Part shown: in pieces, positions 1 to 6,800 of the stretch | How positions within the stretch are numbered: the first letter of the stretch is position 1 | Layout of the letters: every line of letters begins with the position of its first letter | Source: Thermoplasmata archaeon | GTDB taxonomy: Bacteria > Actinomycetota > Acidimicrobiia > Acidimicrobiales > Acidimicrobiaceae | DNA: 11,147 bases | Reading direction: 5' to 3' | Assembly: GCA_021836665.1 (NCBI GenBank) | Contig: JAKBHQ010000158.1 | Coordinates: 1-11,147 of the forward strand | Notes under the pieces: model-generated | Told to the model about the DNA's origin: nothing | The model's database searches: none | Seen by the model: the letters and a program-made list of their open reading frames with translations, nothing else | Program-made: the position numbers and the translations under genes

Positions 1-278
1 GAGACGTGATCGACAGTTGTAGCCACAGTGCGATAATAGTCGACGCTCCCTAATTGCCAACTTTAGATATCTTCTAAAACTTGTCGACTGGCGAGGGAAA
101 ACCTCCCCTCCCGCTCATTCTGTACCGTGTTTGAATCTACCGATTCAAACGACCCTTGCGCAACCGACTCTTGGTCTTGTCCTAAACTCCCGGTAAGTCA
201 ACAATTTGGGGTCACCTTCGGCGATTTGAAAGAGATAGTTCCAAGCATCCGATCGCCTTTTTATCGCTTGTGCTTGAA
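1..278. other. Left flank of the IS element, no recognised gene
   Basis: I find no gene that I can defend here. Short open frames exist, for example plus-strand frames through 23-195 and from a GTG at 127 running toward the IS end, but none has a recognisable motif or a convincing ribosome binding site. If the IS interrupted a plus-strand gene, its 5' part would lie here; I could not join it in frame to the short plus-strand frame on the other side of the element. The one structural feature is the hairpin at 129-150, listed separately. Confidence 0.4.
129..150. repeat. Perfect 9-bp hairpin
   Basis: GTTTGAATC (129-137) and GATTCAAAC (142-150) are exact reverse complements separated by the four bases TACC. 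There is no T-run after either arm, so this is not a typical intrinsic terminator. It could be a protein-binding dyad or a DNA hairpin. It lies about 130 bp outside the proposed left end of the IS21 element. Function unknown. Confidence 0.5.
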
Positions 279-362
279 TGCTGAGGATCAAAGTAAACTC
301 CCCAGACTCGATCACCCAAATTCCCTAGGGTCACCAACTTCTGGAGTGGATTAAAAAGAGCG
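279..362 (+). repeat. IS21 left terminal inverted repeat region
   Basis: The end begins TGCTGAGGATC and contains, in order, AAACTCCC (295-302), CTCGATCAC (307-315), AAATTCCCTAG (318-328) and TGGAGTGGATT (342-352). The same blocks occur in the same order on the minus strand inside 3569-3650. The shared region of over 80 bp, much longer than a simple inverted repeat, fits the multiple transposase-binding sites known for IS21-family ends. The outermost base is uncertain by a few nucleotides. Confidence 0.7.
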
Positions 363-534
363 TAACCTAACTGATTCGTTGAGTCAACCTGGTCCACGAA
401 AAGTTTCTCTAGGAGATTTCCAAGCAGCCTTTGAGGGCGCAAGGGGACTTGGCTCGCAGTCCAAATGAGGGGTCCCCGAAAGTTGATCAACCTAATATGT
501 GAGTGTTCCTCGGGTTTGTTTTGTCCAGACTAGC

Positions 535-602
535 AATCCCTCCCCATCCCCTAGCGGAATTCGATTAGAGGTATAGATGGAGCGAGGGGATGGGGAGGGA
601 TT
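535..602. repeat. Perfect 18-bp inverted repeat, 32-base spacer
   Basis: AATCCCTCCCCATCCCCT at 535-552 is the exact reverse complement of 585-602. The spacer 553-584 contains no obvious gene or motif. Both arms are purine/pyrimidine-asymmetric (C/T-rich then A/G-rich). As RNA this would form a very stable stem, but no U-run follows on either strand. Possible roles are a factor-independent transcription block that insulates the IS, the two ends of a very short inserted element, or a recombination site. Confidence 0.6.
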
Positions 603-796
603 CGCCGCCTCGCTTTCCGTGGTGGTTTACGATGCCAGACCCGCCACCTCCTTGGAGCATTTGCCTGGCCGTGGTGCCTCCGAAGAAGAAATAATTGTTC
701 ATGGGTGGTAGCAGAAGCGGTGGTTCTTTGGTCAAAGGGCAGTCCCTGGGGTAAAGGCAAGGGAACCCCAGCCGCATAGGCAGCTACAGCCGCCTT

Positions 797-840
797 AGCG
801 GTTCCAAAAACCTTTCCCCGGTTTTTCCCCAGGGACCGCT
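797..840. repeat. Compound imperfect stem-loop
   Basis: An outer pair (AGCGGTTCC 797-805 with GGACCGCT 833-840, one bulged base) encloses an inner perfect pair (AAAAACC 806-812 with GGTTTTT 820-826), with a TTTCCCC loop and a CCCCAG bulge. The heptamer CGGTTCC recurs at 841-847 just outside. No gene covers it. It could be structured RNA, a terminator variant on the minus strand downstream of the IS genes, or chance in a repeat-rich stretch. Confidence 0.35.
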
Positions 841-956
841 CGGTTCCGCCCACTCTTGAAGTGCGAGGGGTGGAACTGGTGATCTCGCTCTGGGCTCAGG
901 CGGGATTGTCCACATATCCATCAGCCCTGGGATCCACGCGTCAGCACGGCAACCGC

Positions 957-974
957 TTCAGGGGTTTCCCTGAA
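957..974 (-). other. Hairpin after the zinc-ribbon remnant
   Basis: TTCAGGG (957-963) and CCCTGAA (968-974) pair perfectly around a 4-base loop. On the minus strand the hairpin starts about 10 bases after the TAG (985-987) that closes the last frame of the zinc-ribbon remnant. The position suits a 3' end signal for the istA-istB-third gene transcript. No U-run follows, so a classical intrinsic terminator is not supported. Confidence 0.35.
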
Positions 975-984
975 CAAGAATTAC

Positions 985-1345
985 CTATAATACGGCCCGA
1001 GCAGTGCCGAGGTCCCGGCATTCGCTCACCTCCGGGACCAGCTCTATAGCTGCTAATGGCTCGTCACAGCAAGGACAGAGCCCGCCAAAGCCAATACGGC
1101 GCATGAAGACCCCGCAGTCCTCGCAGCGCTGTTGCCCAAGGCTTGCGGGTGTCACAGGCGTCACAAGCATAGACGCTGTGATTCCGACGGGAAATGAGCA
1201 CGGGAATCGCCATTGGGGATACCACCGCCCTTCGACGGCGGCATCCCGCAGAACGACAAGCACCAGAGCCGCCGACCGAGAGGGACAAAGCCCCTTCTGC
1301 ACCCCGGACAAGCTATCGTGAGGCGGGGAATCGGACGCTTGTCAT
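985..1345 (-). pseudogene. Frameshifted cysteine-rich zinc-ribbon protein, third gene of the IS21 unit
   Basis: No single frame gives a sensible protein, but pieces in successive frames assemble into a zinc-binding protein. An ATG at 1345-1343 overlaps the istB stop as ATGA, the same coupling seen between istA and istB. One frame then gives CPGCRRGFVPLGRRLW followed by CLSFC (1310-1248). A second frame gives RDAAVEGRWYPQ (from 1248). A third gives VYACDACDT (1174-1148). The second frame returns with LGQQRCEDCGVFMRRIG and then LCPCCDEP (about 1140-1057), running to a TAG at 985-987. Four paired-cysteine motifs in order, each in a frame that breaks before the next, indicate a gene ruined by at least four indels. 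I recall similar short CxxC proteins beside actinobacterial IS21 elements, but this is recollection, not a search result. Its role in transposition, if any, is unknown. Confidence 0.6.
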
Positions 1346-2127
1346 GAGCCACCAACCGCCCTTCGAGTCGCCTCTGCTCGGGCCCGGTGAGCGCGCATCC
1401 GGTAGCTCTCACCTTCGATGTTGAATACCACGCTGCGATGTAGCAGGCGATCGAGCATCGCAGCCGCGATCATAGGATCATCGTTGAAGACCTTTCCCCA
1501 GCTGGCGATGCCCAAATTAGTGGTGAGGCAGATACTACCTTTGAGGTATCTCCGGGTTACAACCTGGAATAATGCCGCTGCGGCCTCCCCAGCCATCGGG
1601 AGGTATCCTACTTCATCGATGATCAAAAGTCGGGGACCAGCGTAGAACTGCATCACTGAGGACCACCGTCCTTCTAGCGCCGCCTTGCGGCATCTCGCTG
1701 CCAAATCGGCTGCTGTGGTGTAGTGAACCCGGTATCCGGCCTCGACGGCTGCCCAGCCAAGCCCTACTGCGAGCATGGTTTTGCCTACCCCGGGAGGACC
1801 AATCATTAAAACGTTGGTGGCGTCTTCTAGGAACCGCAATGTTGTGAGCTCTTGTACCAGCTTGGCATCCACCGAGGGCTGTGCCTCGAAGTCAAAGTCC
1901 GCTATATGCCAAGGCGATGGCAGGCAGGCGAAACGTGAGAGGCTAAAGAGCCGCCGGGCCTGAGCGGCTTCGACCTCGGTAGCCATGAGCGACTCCAATA
2001 AGGCGACATGGGAGAGCTTGTCGGTTTTCGCCCGCTCCAGCGCAGCGGGCAGGGCTTCAGCGGCGGCGGTGAGGCGCAGATTGGCAAGATGTCCACGCAG
2101 GAGCTGATAGGTGGAAGCTTCGCTCAT
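1342..2127 (-). CDS. istB: IS21-family helper ATPase IstB
   Basis: AAA+ ATPase that assists the IstA transposase, by analogy with IS21 IstB, which binds target DNA and stimulates integration; it also resembles DnaC-type helicase loaders. With the start chosen here the protein is 261 residues, normal for the family. Visible motifs are Walker A GPPGVGKT (about residues 110-117), Walker B LLIIDEVGYL (about 167-176), a sensor-like TTN (about 202-204) and the C-terminal DRLLHRSVVFNIEGESYR typical of IstB. I chose the ATG at 2125-2127 rather than the in-frame ATG at 2142. It forms an ATGA overlap with the istA stop and lies 7 bases after a strong GGGAGG. Translation is therefore coupled to istA. 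The reading frame is intact, so the helper should be functional. Confidence 0.93.
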   Translation of the reverse strand: MSEASTYQLLRGHLANLRLTAAAEALPAALERAKTDKLSHVALLESLMATEVEAAQARRLFSLSRFACLPSPWHIADFDFEAQPSVDAKLVQELTTLRFLEDATNVLMIGPPGVGKTMLAVGLGWAAVEAGYRVHYTTAADLAARCRKAALEGRWSSVMQFYAGPRLLIIDEVGYLPMAGEAAAALFQVVTRRYLKGSICLTTNLGIASWGKVFNDDPMIAAAMLDRLLHRSVVFNIEGESYRMRAHRARAEATRRAVGGS

Positions 2128-3494
2128 TGGGTGGCCTCCCATTGAACACCATCACCGAGTCCCGATACTGTGCTTTGTGCCAATTCGGCGTATGCATCGA
2201 GGTCGACTTTCACATCCGGCCCCAGATCGGCCAGTAGACGCAGAGCTGCAGCCCGAGCCTTCTCTCCGGGTGGGAAGTTTCCTTTGCGTTCGCACGGAGA
2301 GGCCATGGTGAATTGCGACAGCACCGCCTTTTCCAGGGCGTCGTGGTGTTCGGGGGTGCGTACGATCGTCCCTTTGCCGGCTGCAACGAGACAGTGGGTG
2401 ACAAGGAGGATTCCCGAGGGGGTAAAGACCTCCAAGTTTTGGCTACCGAGGCGCTGTCGCATGGTCATGGGAGTTCCCGAGAGTCCCGGGGGCACAGAGT
2501 AGCGGTTGCCCCGAAAGGCCACGGTGGCGTTGTCGCCAACCACAGCGACTGTCTCGATGGTAGCTGGATACGGAGCGTCGGGCAGAGACATGAGCGGCTC
2601 GGCCATGGCAAGCTCTCCGACGCTTGGCCACCTCGAAGAGCCTGGGTCGCCCGTTGAATCTAGGATCTTCCCTGGGGCGCGCAGCCGTGCATCTGAGATG
2701 GTAACACAGAAACGATCCAGGCTGAGCTGGGCTTCGACGAGGCTGGTTGCACCCATAGTGCGCCACCACCGTCCACAGGCGTAACGAACCGCTGCTTCCA
2801 CCACTCCCTTGCGGTTCCCCCGCCTCGGCGGACACGGCTCTACGACTGCCCCGTAGTACTTGGCCACCGGGGCGAAGCTTGGCTGGATATCTCTGGTACC
2901 CGGCACGATGACAGTGGCGAGGCGATCGGTGCGCCAGCTCCTGGTAGTTCCCCCGTGACGGCGCAGCACCCCGTCCATCGCTTCGATGAGGTGAGGCTGG
3001 TCAAGGCGTTCGGCCAATACGCCGCGCATCCTCCCTGAGCATGACAGGCTCCCCAGCAGCACATTGGCCATTCCACCCCAAGGTGCACGACGATGAAACC
3101 AGTCCCATTGAGTTTCATCCCCTGGAGCATGGGGGATATCGATGTATTCGCGTCCTTTCACCGAGGTACAGGCCTCACAGTGCGGTCTGAGTGCCGCCAG
3201 GCGAATCTGTCGAGCGAAGCTTACGTAACTTTCCTCATAGCCGAGGGCCTTGACCTCGTCATAGAGGGCGCTCGCCCAGATGTGGGGGTTGTCGGTGAAA
3301 CGGGCTGCGAGGTATTGCCTGTAACGCTCGATGGGATCCGGTGCTGAGCGTCGGCGCGATCCAGGCACCCGTTCACCGGATAAGTATCCGCGAATCGTCT
3401 TGGGATCCCGTCCGAGGTGTCGGGCGATGGCCATAGTAGACCATCCCCTTTCCTTCAATACATGTGCTTCCACATCTTCTCCTTGTGACATCAT
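2124..3494 (-). CDS. istA: IS21-family transposase IstA
   Basis: DDE transposase that cuts and joins the ends of the element; 456 residues, within the usual IstA range. An N-terminal helix-turn-helix region (about residues 14-40, GWSTMAIARHLGRDPKTIRG) is the likely end-binding domain. The catalytic triad appears to be D131 (in QWDWF), D190 (in WRTDRL) and E233 (in RKGVVEAAVRY). A beta-barrel-like C-terminal part (about 310-390, with NRYSVPPGL) follows, as in IS21/Mu-type transposases. Two ATG codons stand in tandem at the start; the first (3494-3492) is preceded by AAGGAG at a 9-base spacing and is preferred. The stop overlaps the istB ATG. The gene shows no frameshift or internal stop, so the element could still be mobile if its ends are competent. 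Confidence 0.93.
   Translation of the reverse strand: MMSQGEDVEAHVLKERGWSTMAIARHLGRDPKTIRGYLSGERVPGSRRRSAPDPIERYRQYLAARFTDNPHIWASALYDEVKALGYEESYVSFARQIRLAALRPHCEACTSVKGREYIDIPHAPGDETQWDWFHRRAPWGGMANVLLGSLSCSGRMRGVLAERLDQPHLIEAMDGVLRRHGGTTRSWRTDRLATVIVPGTRDIQPSFAPVAKYYGAVVEPCPPRRGNRKGVVEAAVRYACGRWWRTMGATSLVEAQLSLDRFCVTISDARLRAPGKILDSTGDPGSSRWPSVGELAMAEPLMSLPDAPYPATIETVAVVGDNATVAFRGNRYSVPPGLSGTPMTMRQRLGSQNLEVFTPSGILLVTHCLVAAGKGTIVRTPEHHDALEKAVLSQFTMASPCERKGNFPPGEKARAAALRLLADLGPDVKVDLDAYAELAQSTVSGLGDGVQWEATQ
2135..2140 (-). promoter_or_regulatory. Ribosome binding site deciding the istB start
   Basis: GGGAGG on the minus strand, 7 bases before the ATG at 2127-2125. It lies between the two candidate istB starts, so it can serve only the downstream one. 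That start also overlaps the istA stop, so both observations agree. Confidence 0.75.
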
Positions 3495-3513
3495 GGAGGC
3501 GGACTCCTTCTTG

Positions 3514-3538
3514 TTGTGAATGCGATATCACAATTATC
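3514..3538 (-). promoter_or_regulatory. Possible istA promoter with overlapping dyad operator
   Basis: On the minus strand GATAAT (3538-3533) resembles a -10 box upstream of istA. No good -35 box stands at the usual distance, so the promoter call is weak. A dyad TTGTGA-N8-TCACAA spans 3514-3533, touching the -10 box and covering the expected transcription start. A repressor bound there would block istA transcription. Which protein would bind is unknown; IstA itself or a host factor are possible. Confidence 0.3.
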
Positions 3539-3568
3539 GAAGGAGTTCACTTTTCATATGGTGGATTT

Positions 3569-3650
3569 CGCTATTCAATCCACTCCAAAGGGAAAATCGA
3601 GCTAGGGAATTTCAGTGATCGAGACTAGGGAGTTTCAATAATCCGTAGCA
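3569..3650 (-). repeat. IS21 right terminal inverted repeat region with tandem 19-mers
   Basis: This is the counterpart of 279-362, located just upstream of istA. It includes two direct copies of a 19-mer, 3602-3620 and 3625-3643 on the plus strand (pattern CTAGGGArTTTCArTrATC, 16 of 19 identical), repeated with a 23-base period, about two helical turns. Such repeats are the expected IstA-binding sites at IS21 ends. The outer edge reads CCGTAGCA at 3650; CACA at 3652 is an alternative edge. Confidence 0.7.
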
Positions 3651-3652
3651 CA

Positions 3653-3874
3653 ATGGCCGTTAACACTGAGGCAGCGCTTGAGACGTTAGGCAAGCTCAGC
3701 TCTATCCGAGACACTATTGGTGTTGCTACTAGGAGTGCTGAGGAGAATCCACTGCTGCGAACAACAGCCACACCTCAGCGCGTGAAGACCGCTATCAATG
3801 ATCCGAAAAAACGAGAGAAACTTCAACGAGACGTTGAACAGACGGACGCTGATAGGACTAATCGACGGGGATGA
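3653..3874 (+). CDS. Short hypothetical frame abutting the IS end, possibly a truncated gene
   Basis: A 73-codon plus-strand frame starting 2 bases beyond the proposed IS right end. The product is hydrophilic and charged, with a lysine/arginine-rich C-terminal half (KTAINDPKKREKLQRDV) and no membrane segment. I recognise no family. The sequence before its ATG belongs to the IS end and contains no ribosome binding site, and the frame stays open back to a TAG at 3626-3628 inside the IS. The 3' remnant of a gene cut by the IS insertion is therefore as likely as a true small gene; non-coding is also possible. It converges on the helicase gene, whose stop is about 10 bases away, so it is transcribed against the defence operon. 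Confidence 0.3.
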   Translation: MAVNTEAALETLGKLSSIRDTIGVATRSAEENPLLRTTATPQRVKTAINDPKKREKLQRDVEQTDADRTNRRG

Positions 3875-3884
3875 TCCTCTTCCG

Positions 3885-6800
3885 CTAGTGGCCGACATCT
3901 GATGTCTTTAGCAGACGTCGGCCGACTGCCATCCAGGCAACAAGTCGTACCTCCCCCCTCGACACTGGCGTCAGCGGTTCGACTGGCTTTGGAATAGAGA
4001 GGCCGTATTCATCAGCAAGGACCTTTAACTGGTCGACCTTGTCACGCCTGGAGTGCTGATCGCTACTCAAGAGGACTCGCACTGCTCGCTTGACGTCTCC
4101 TCCCCACCTGCCGTTTAGGCGTGCTGCAAGAGATCCTTGTTCGTCGATGCCCAAGTAGCCACCATAAGTGAGGACGAGTTCAACGGCGTCTCTGAACGGC
4201 TTTTCTATTACTGGCAGAAGGTTGTTCGGGTTAGTAAGTCGTTCCCATGACTCATAGGCGTCAGCTGCAACAATTTCCCAGGCCTCGAAGGCATGGTCAT
4301 ACACATCGTGGGGGAGGTGACGGTCGATAGGTTCATCACCAGGATCTGCGTTGGAGAGTGACGTGAGCGTGTCATCGTCAATGAGAAATCGAGCGTTACC
4401 GTCTGGGTCTGTATCTAGGAGTGGATTCCACTGATCATCAACGGGTACATAGCGAAACCAGGGTTGTTTATGGTTTGCTATCTTGATGCAAAAGACGTAG
4501 CCGTTCGACGTGGCGGACGGTGAAATAAAACCACTCCCAGAGCCATAGGGCAGTGCCACAACCTTCTTCTTGAAGCTCGCATCGTCGAAGTCCTTTGAGA
4601 GTCGCCTTCTGTACTCCTCACCAGAAATAGCTCCAATGTCTCCGTTGGATTCAAAGAGGTCTGGCCGCTCGTTCGCAAGATCCCTGATCTGCTGCTTTGT
4701 GTCGGCGAGAACGACTTCGGTCTTGGATCTCTGTCCGGGTAGCACTTGACCAGTCCCAACGGCCGCATCTGCATATGCGAGCTTTCGCATAAGTGTCCCT
4801 TCGAGTCCCAGCATCATATCAAGGCGGTCAGCTGGAAAGAAGCAATCAATCTCGATGTAGTCGTGCCTCGATCCAATTCTGTCGATCCGACCGCTTCGTT
4901 GTACCAGTCGCATTGGATTCCACGGTAGGTCGTAGTTGACCATATGACCAGCTTGTTGGAGGTTTACTCCCTCCGAGAGAACATCCGTCGTAAGTAGAAG
5001 GTCGAATTGGTCTTCCAAGGTTGTCGCGCTTGTTGACGTGAGTGCCCCGGCTGTCTCTGGTGCGAAGCGGGCGATATCTATTGCTCGCTGTTTCTGATCG
5101 GTACTACCCCTCGATCCGAATATCGCCGGTGCAATGCGTCCTCGATACGCTGCGAGCGGATCGTCTGTGGATGCATTGCTGATAGCGATTCTCACCTGCT
5201 CATGAAGATCACGTATCGTATCTGCGTAGCTCGAGAATATGACGGTCTTGCGTCTCGAGCTCTCAGAAAGACCGGAGGTGTCAATTTTCATTGCCGCTCT
5301 CGCGATTTCCCGGAGGTCGTCGACTAACCGCTGTGCTTTACTATCTGAGGAGTTGGCGACAGTCTCTGCAAAGGCCTGCAGTTCCTCAAGTAGTCCGAGG
5401 TCATCTTCGACGTCTTGTTTGAGTTCTACCTGGTGGAAGTCTCTGGCATATTGCACCTGCGATAGTGTCTTCTCGTCGAGATCGGCGATGTAAGCGTCCA
5501 AATCTTCTGCATCTGATGAGGTCCATTCTGAGAGGGCATCGCCGGCCAAGACGAGGCCTTTGTCCAAAGCGGTAATGAAAGCTCGGTGTGAGTCAATCAT
5601 GGTTGTGAACGTTCGCATCAAGGCATGAGGACTGCTCTCGAGTCGCTTAAGCAGTGCAGATCGCAATAGTCCCGAGTTCCTTATCTGGTAGGTCTCAAGC
5701 GTTCCAGATCGCAGATACGCACTCGGCGTGTAGCGAGCGAGGAGTAGTCTCTCTGCGGTTGCATGTCGCTGGCTAAATGGGACCACAAGGGGCTGGTCAT
5801 CTGCAACAGATATTGCGGCGAGCGTTCGGTCCAGGAGCTCGAGTCCACCATGGTCAAGTTCGTAATTGATCCTGTTTACCTTTGGGGTCGGAAACTTGAT
5901 GATCTCTTCTCTTCCTGAGTCCAACGTGACAGTGTCGAGGCGATAGTTCTTCTTGACAAAACGTCGAGTTCGCCTTACTGCAACCTGGTCCATGAGATCA
6001 AAGAGGTGGTGAGGTGAGAGGCTCTCTGGGTCGAGTTCCTGGGCAGATTTGATGTACTCCCTGATGCTTGGAATGCCCAAGCTCGCAAACTCACCATCAT
6101 TCTTGATGAAGTACGAGATAAGGGTGTAGAGATCAAAAAGTGAGTTGTTGACTGGTGTGGCAGTGAGGAGGACAACTTTCTTAGGGAATTTACCACCGAG
6201 GAGCGAATTGACTGCCTCTGCACGAAGCGTCGATGGGTTTCTAAGATTATGAGCTTCGTCAATCACGACGAGTGCATAATCATCGAGCTCTCGCCTGAAT
6301 GCACCTGTGTCGCCCCTCTCGTACCTGAGACGGAGTTCGTCGTAGGAGTAGGCCTTCACACGTCTCGAGAAGCCGAAGCGATCCAAGAATGGATCCCAGA
6401 CTGACTGCTTGATTGCGGCGGAACAAACCACCAACGCTCGCTGCCGATCCACTTCAACAGCCCGGCGTATCACTTCACCGGCCAGGAAGGTTTTCCCAAG
6501 TCCGACTTCGTCGGCGACAAGGACGCCGCCGTGTCTGTCGAGTAGTCGTAACATACGAGCAACTCCATCGCGTTGGAATTTTGTCAGCGATAGTCCAGCG
6601 TCGTACCTATTGTCCTGATCTTGATCGCCATAGAGCTCGTATAGCATCCGAAGGAAGATGAGGTAGGGGGCGTGAGGTTCCCATCGCTCTTGGTAAAGGG
6701 AAGCTAGATCATATGGTTGCGACTGATCCCAAAGCCCGTCAAACCACTTCTGGACAAGATAGGTCTCACCAGTGTTTGGATACCCGAGGTTGAGCTCCCG

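Larger units (their letters stand above)
363..984. other. Gene-free interior of the IS21 element, rich in inverted repeats
   Basis: About 620 bp between the left terminal repeat and the zinc-ribbon remnant. Open frames of 70-100 codons are present on the minus strand (for example 853-551 and 777-565), but their proteins are low-complexity, Arg/Pro/Gly-rich, recognisable as no family, and lack good ribosome binding sites. I treat them as non-coding. The stretch does hold several dyads: a 10-bp palindrome GTTGATCAAC (482-491), an 18-bp perfect inverted repeat (535-602), a compound stem (797-840) and a 7-bp hairpin (957-974). It could be the remnant of passenger DNA or of a nested insertion. Confidence 0.45.
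279..3650 (-). mobile_element. IS21-family insertion sequence with istA, istB and a decayed third gene
   Basis: About 3.37 kb, bounded by related inverted ends and containing the IS21 gene pair istA-istB on the minus strand. The outer end reads TG...CA as expected for the family: TGCTGAGGATC from 279 against TGCTACGGATT on the minus strand from 3650. The inner parts of both ends share the blocks AAACTCCC, CTCGATCAC, AAATTCCCTAG and TGGAGTGGATT in the same order and spacing. IS21 elements are usually about 2-2.5 kb. The extra length here is the broken zinc-ribbon gene and roughly 600 bp of gene-free DNA before the left end. I see no clear target-site duplication: the left flank ends in CTTGAA and the right flank starts CAATGG. 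The copy may be old, may have lost one junction by recombination, or its exact ends may differ by a few bases. Transposase and helper both look intact. Confidence 0.8.

Noticed and set aside
129..150. Hairpin considered as a CRISPR repeat or an intrinsic terminator
   Set aside because: It occurs only once, so there is no array, and neither side has a T-run.
181..216. Possible extra copy of the IS end repeat (AAACTCCC and GGGGTCACC) outside the left end
   Set aside because: Only short blocks match and the conserved CTCGATCAC and AAATTCCCTAG blocks are absent, so coincidence is more likely than a second IS end.
127..354. 75-codon plus-strand frame at the left edge
   Set aside because: It starts at a GTG inside the hairpin and runs through the IS left terminal repeat, so its 3' part cannot be native coding sequence. 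No motif supports the 5' part.
551..853. 100-codon minus-strand frame inside the IS
   Set aside because: The product is Arg/Pro-rich, matches no family I know, includes the perfect inverted repeat in its 3' end and has no convincing ribosome binding site. An overlapping frame of similar length exists, typical of chance in GC-rich DNA.
2170..2835. Several long frames on either strand within istA
   Set aside because: They are shadows of the intact istA frame, which has clear transposase motifs.
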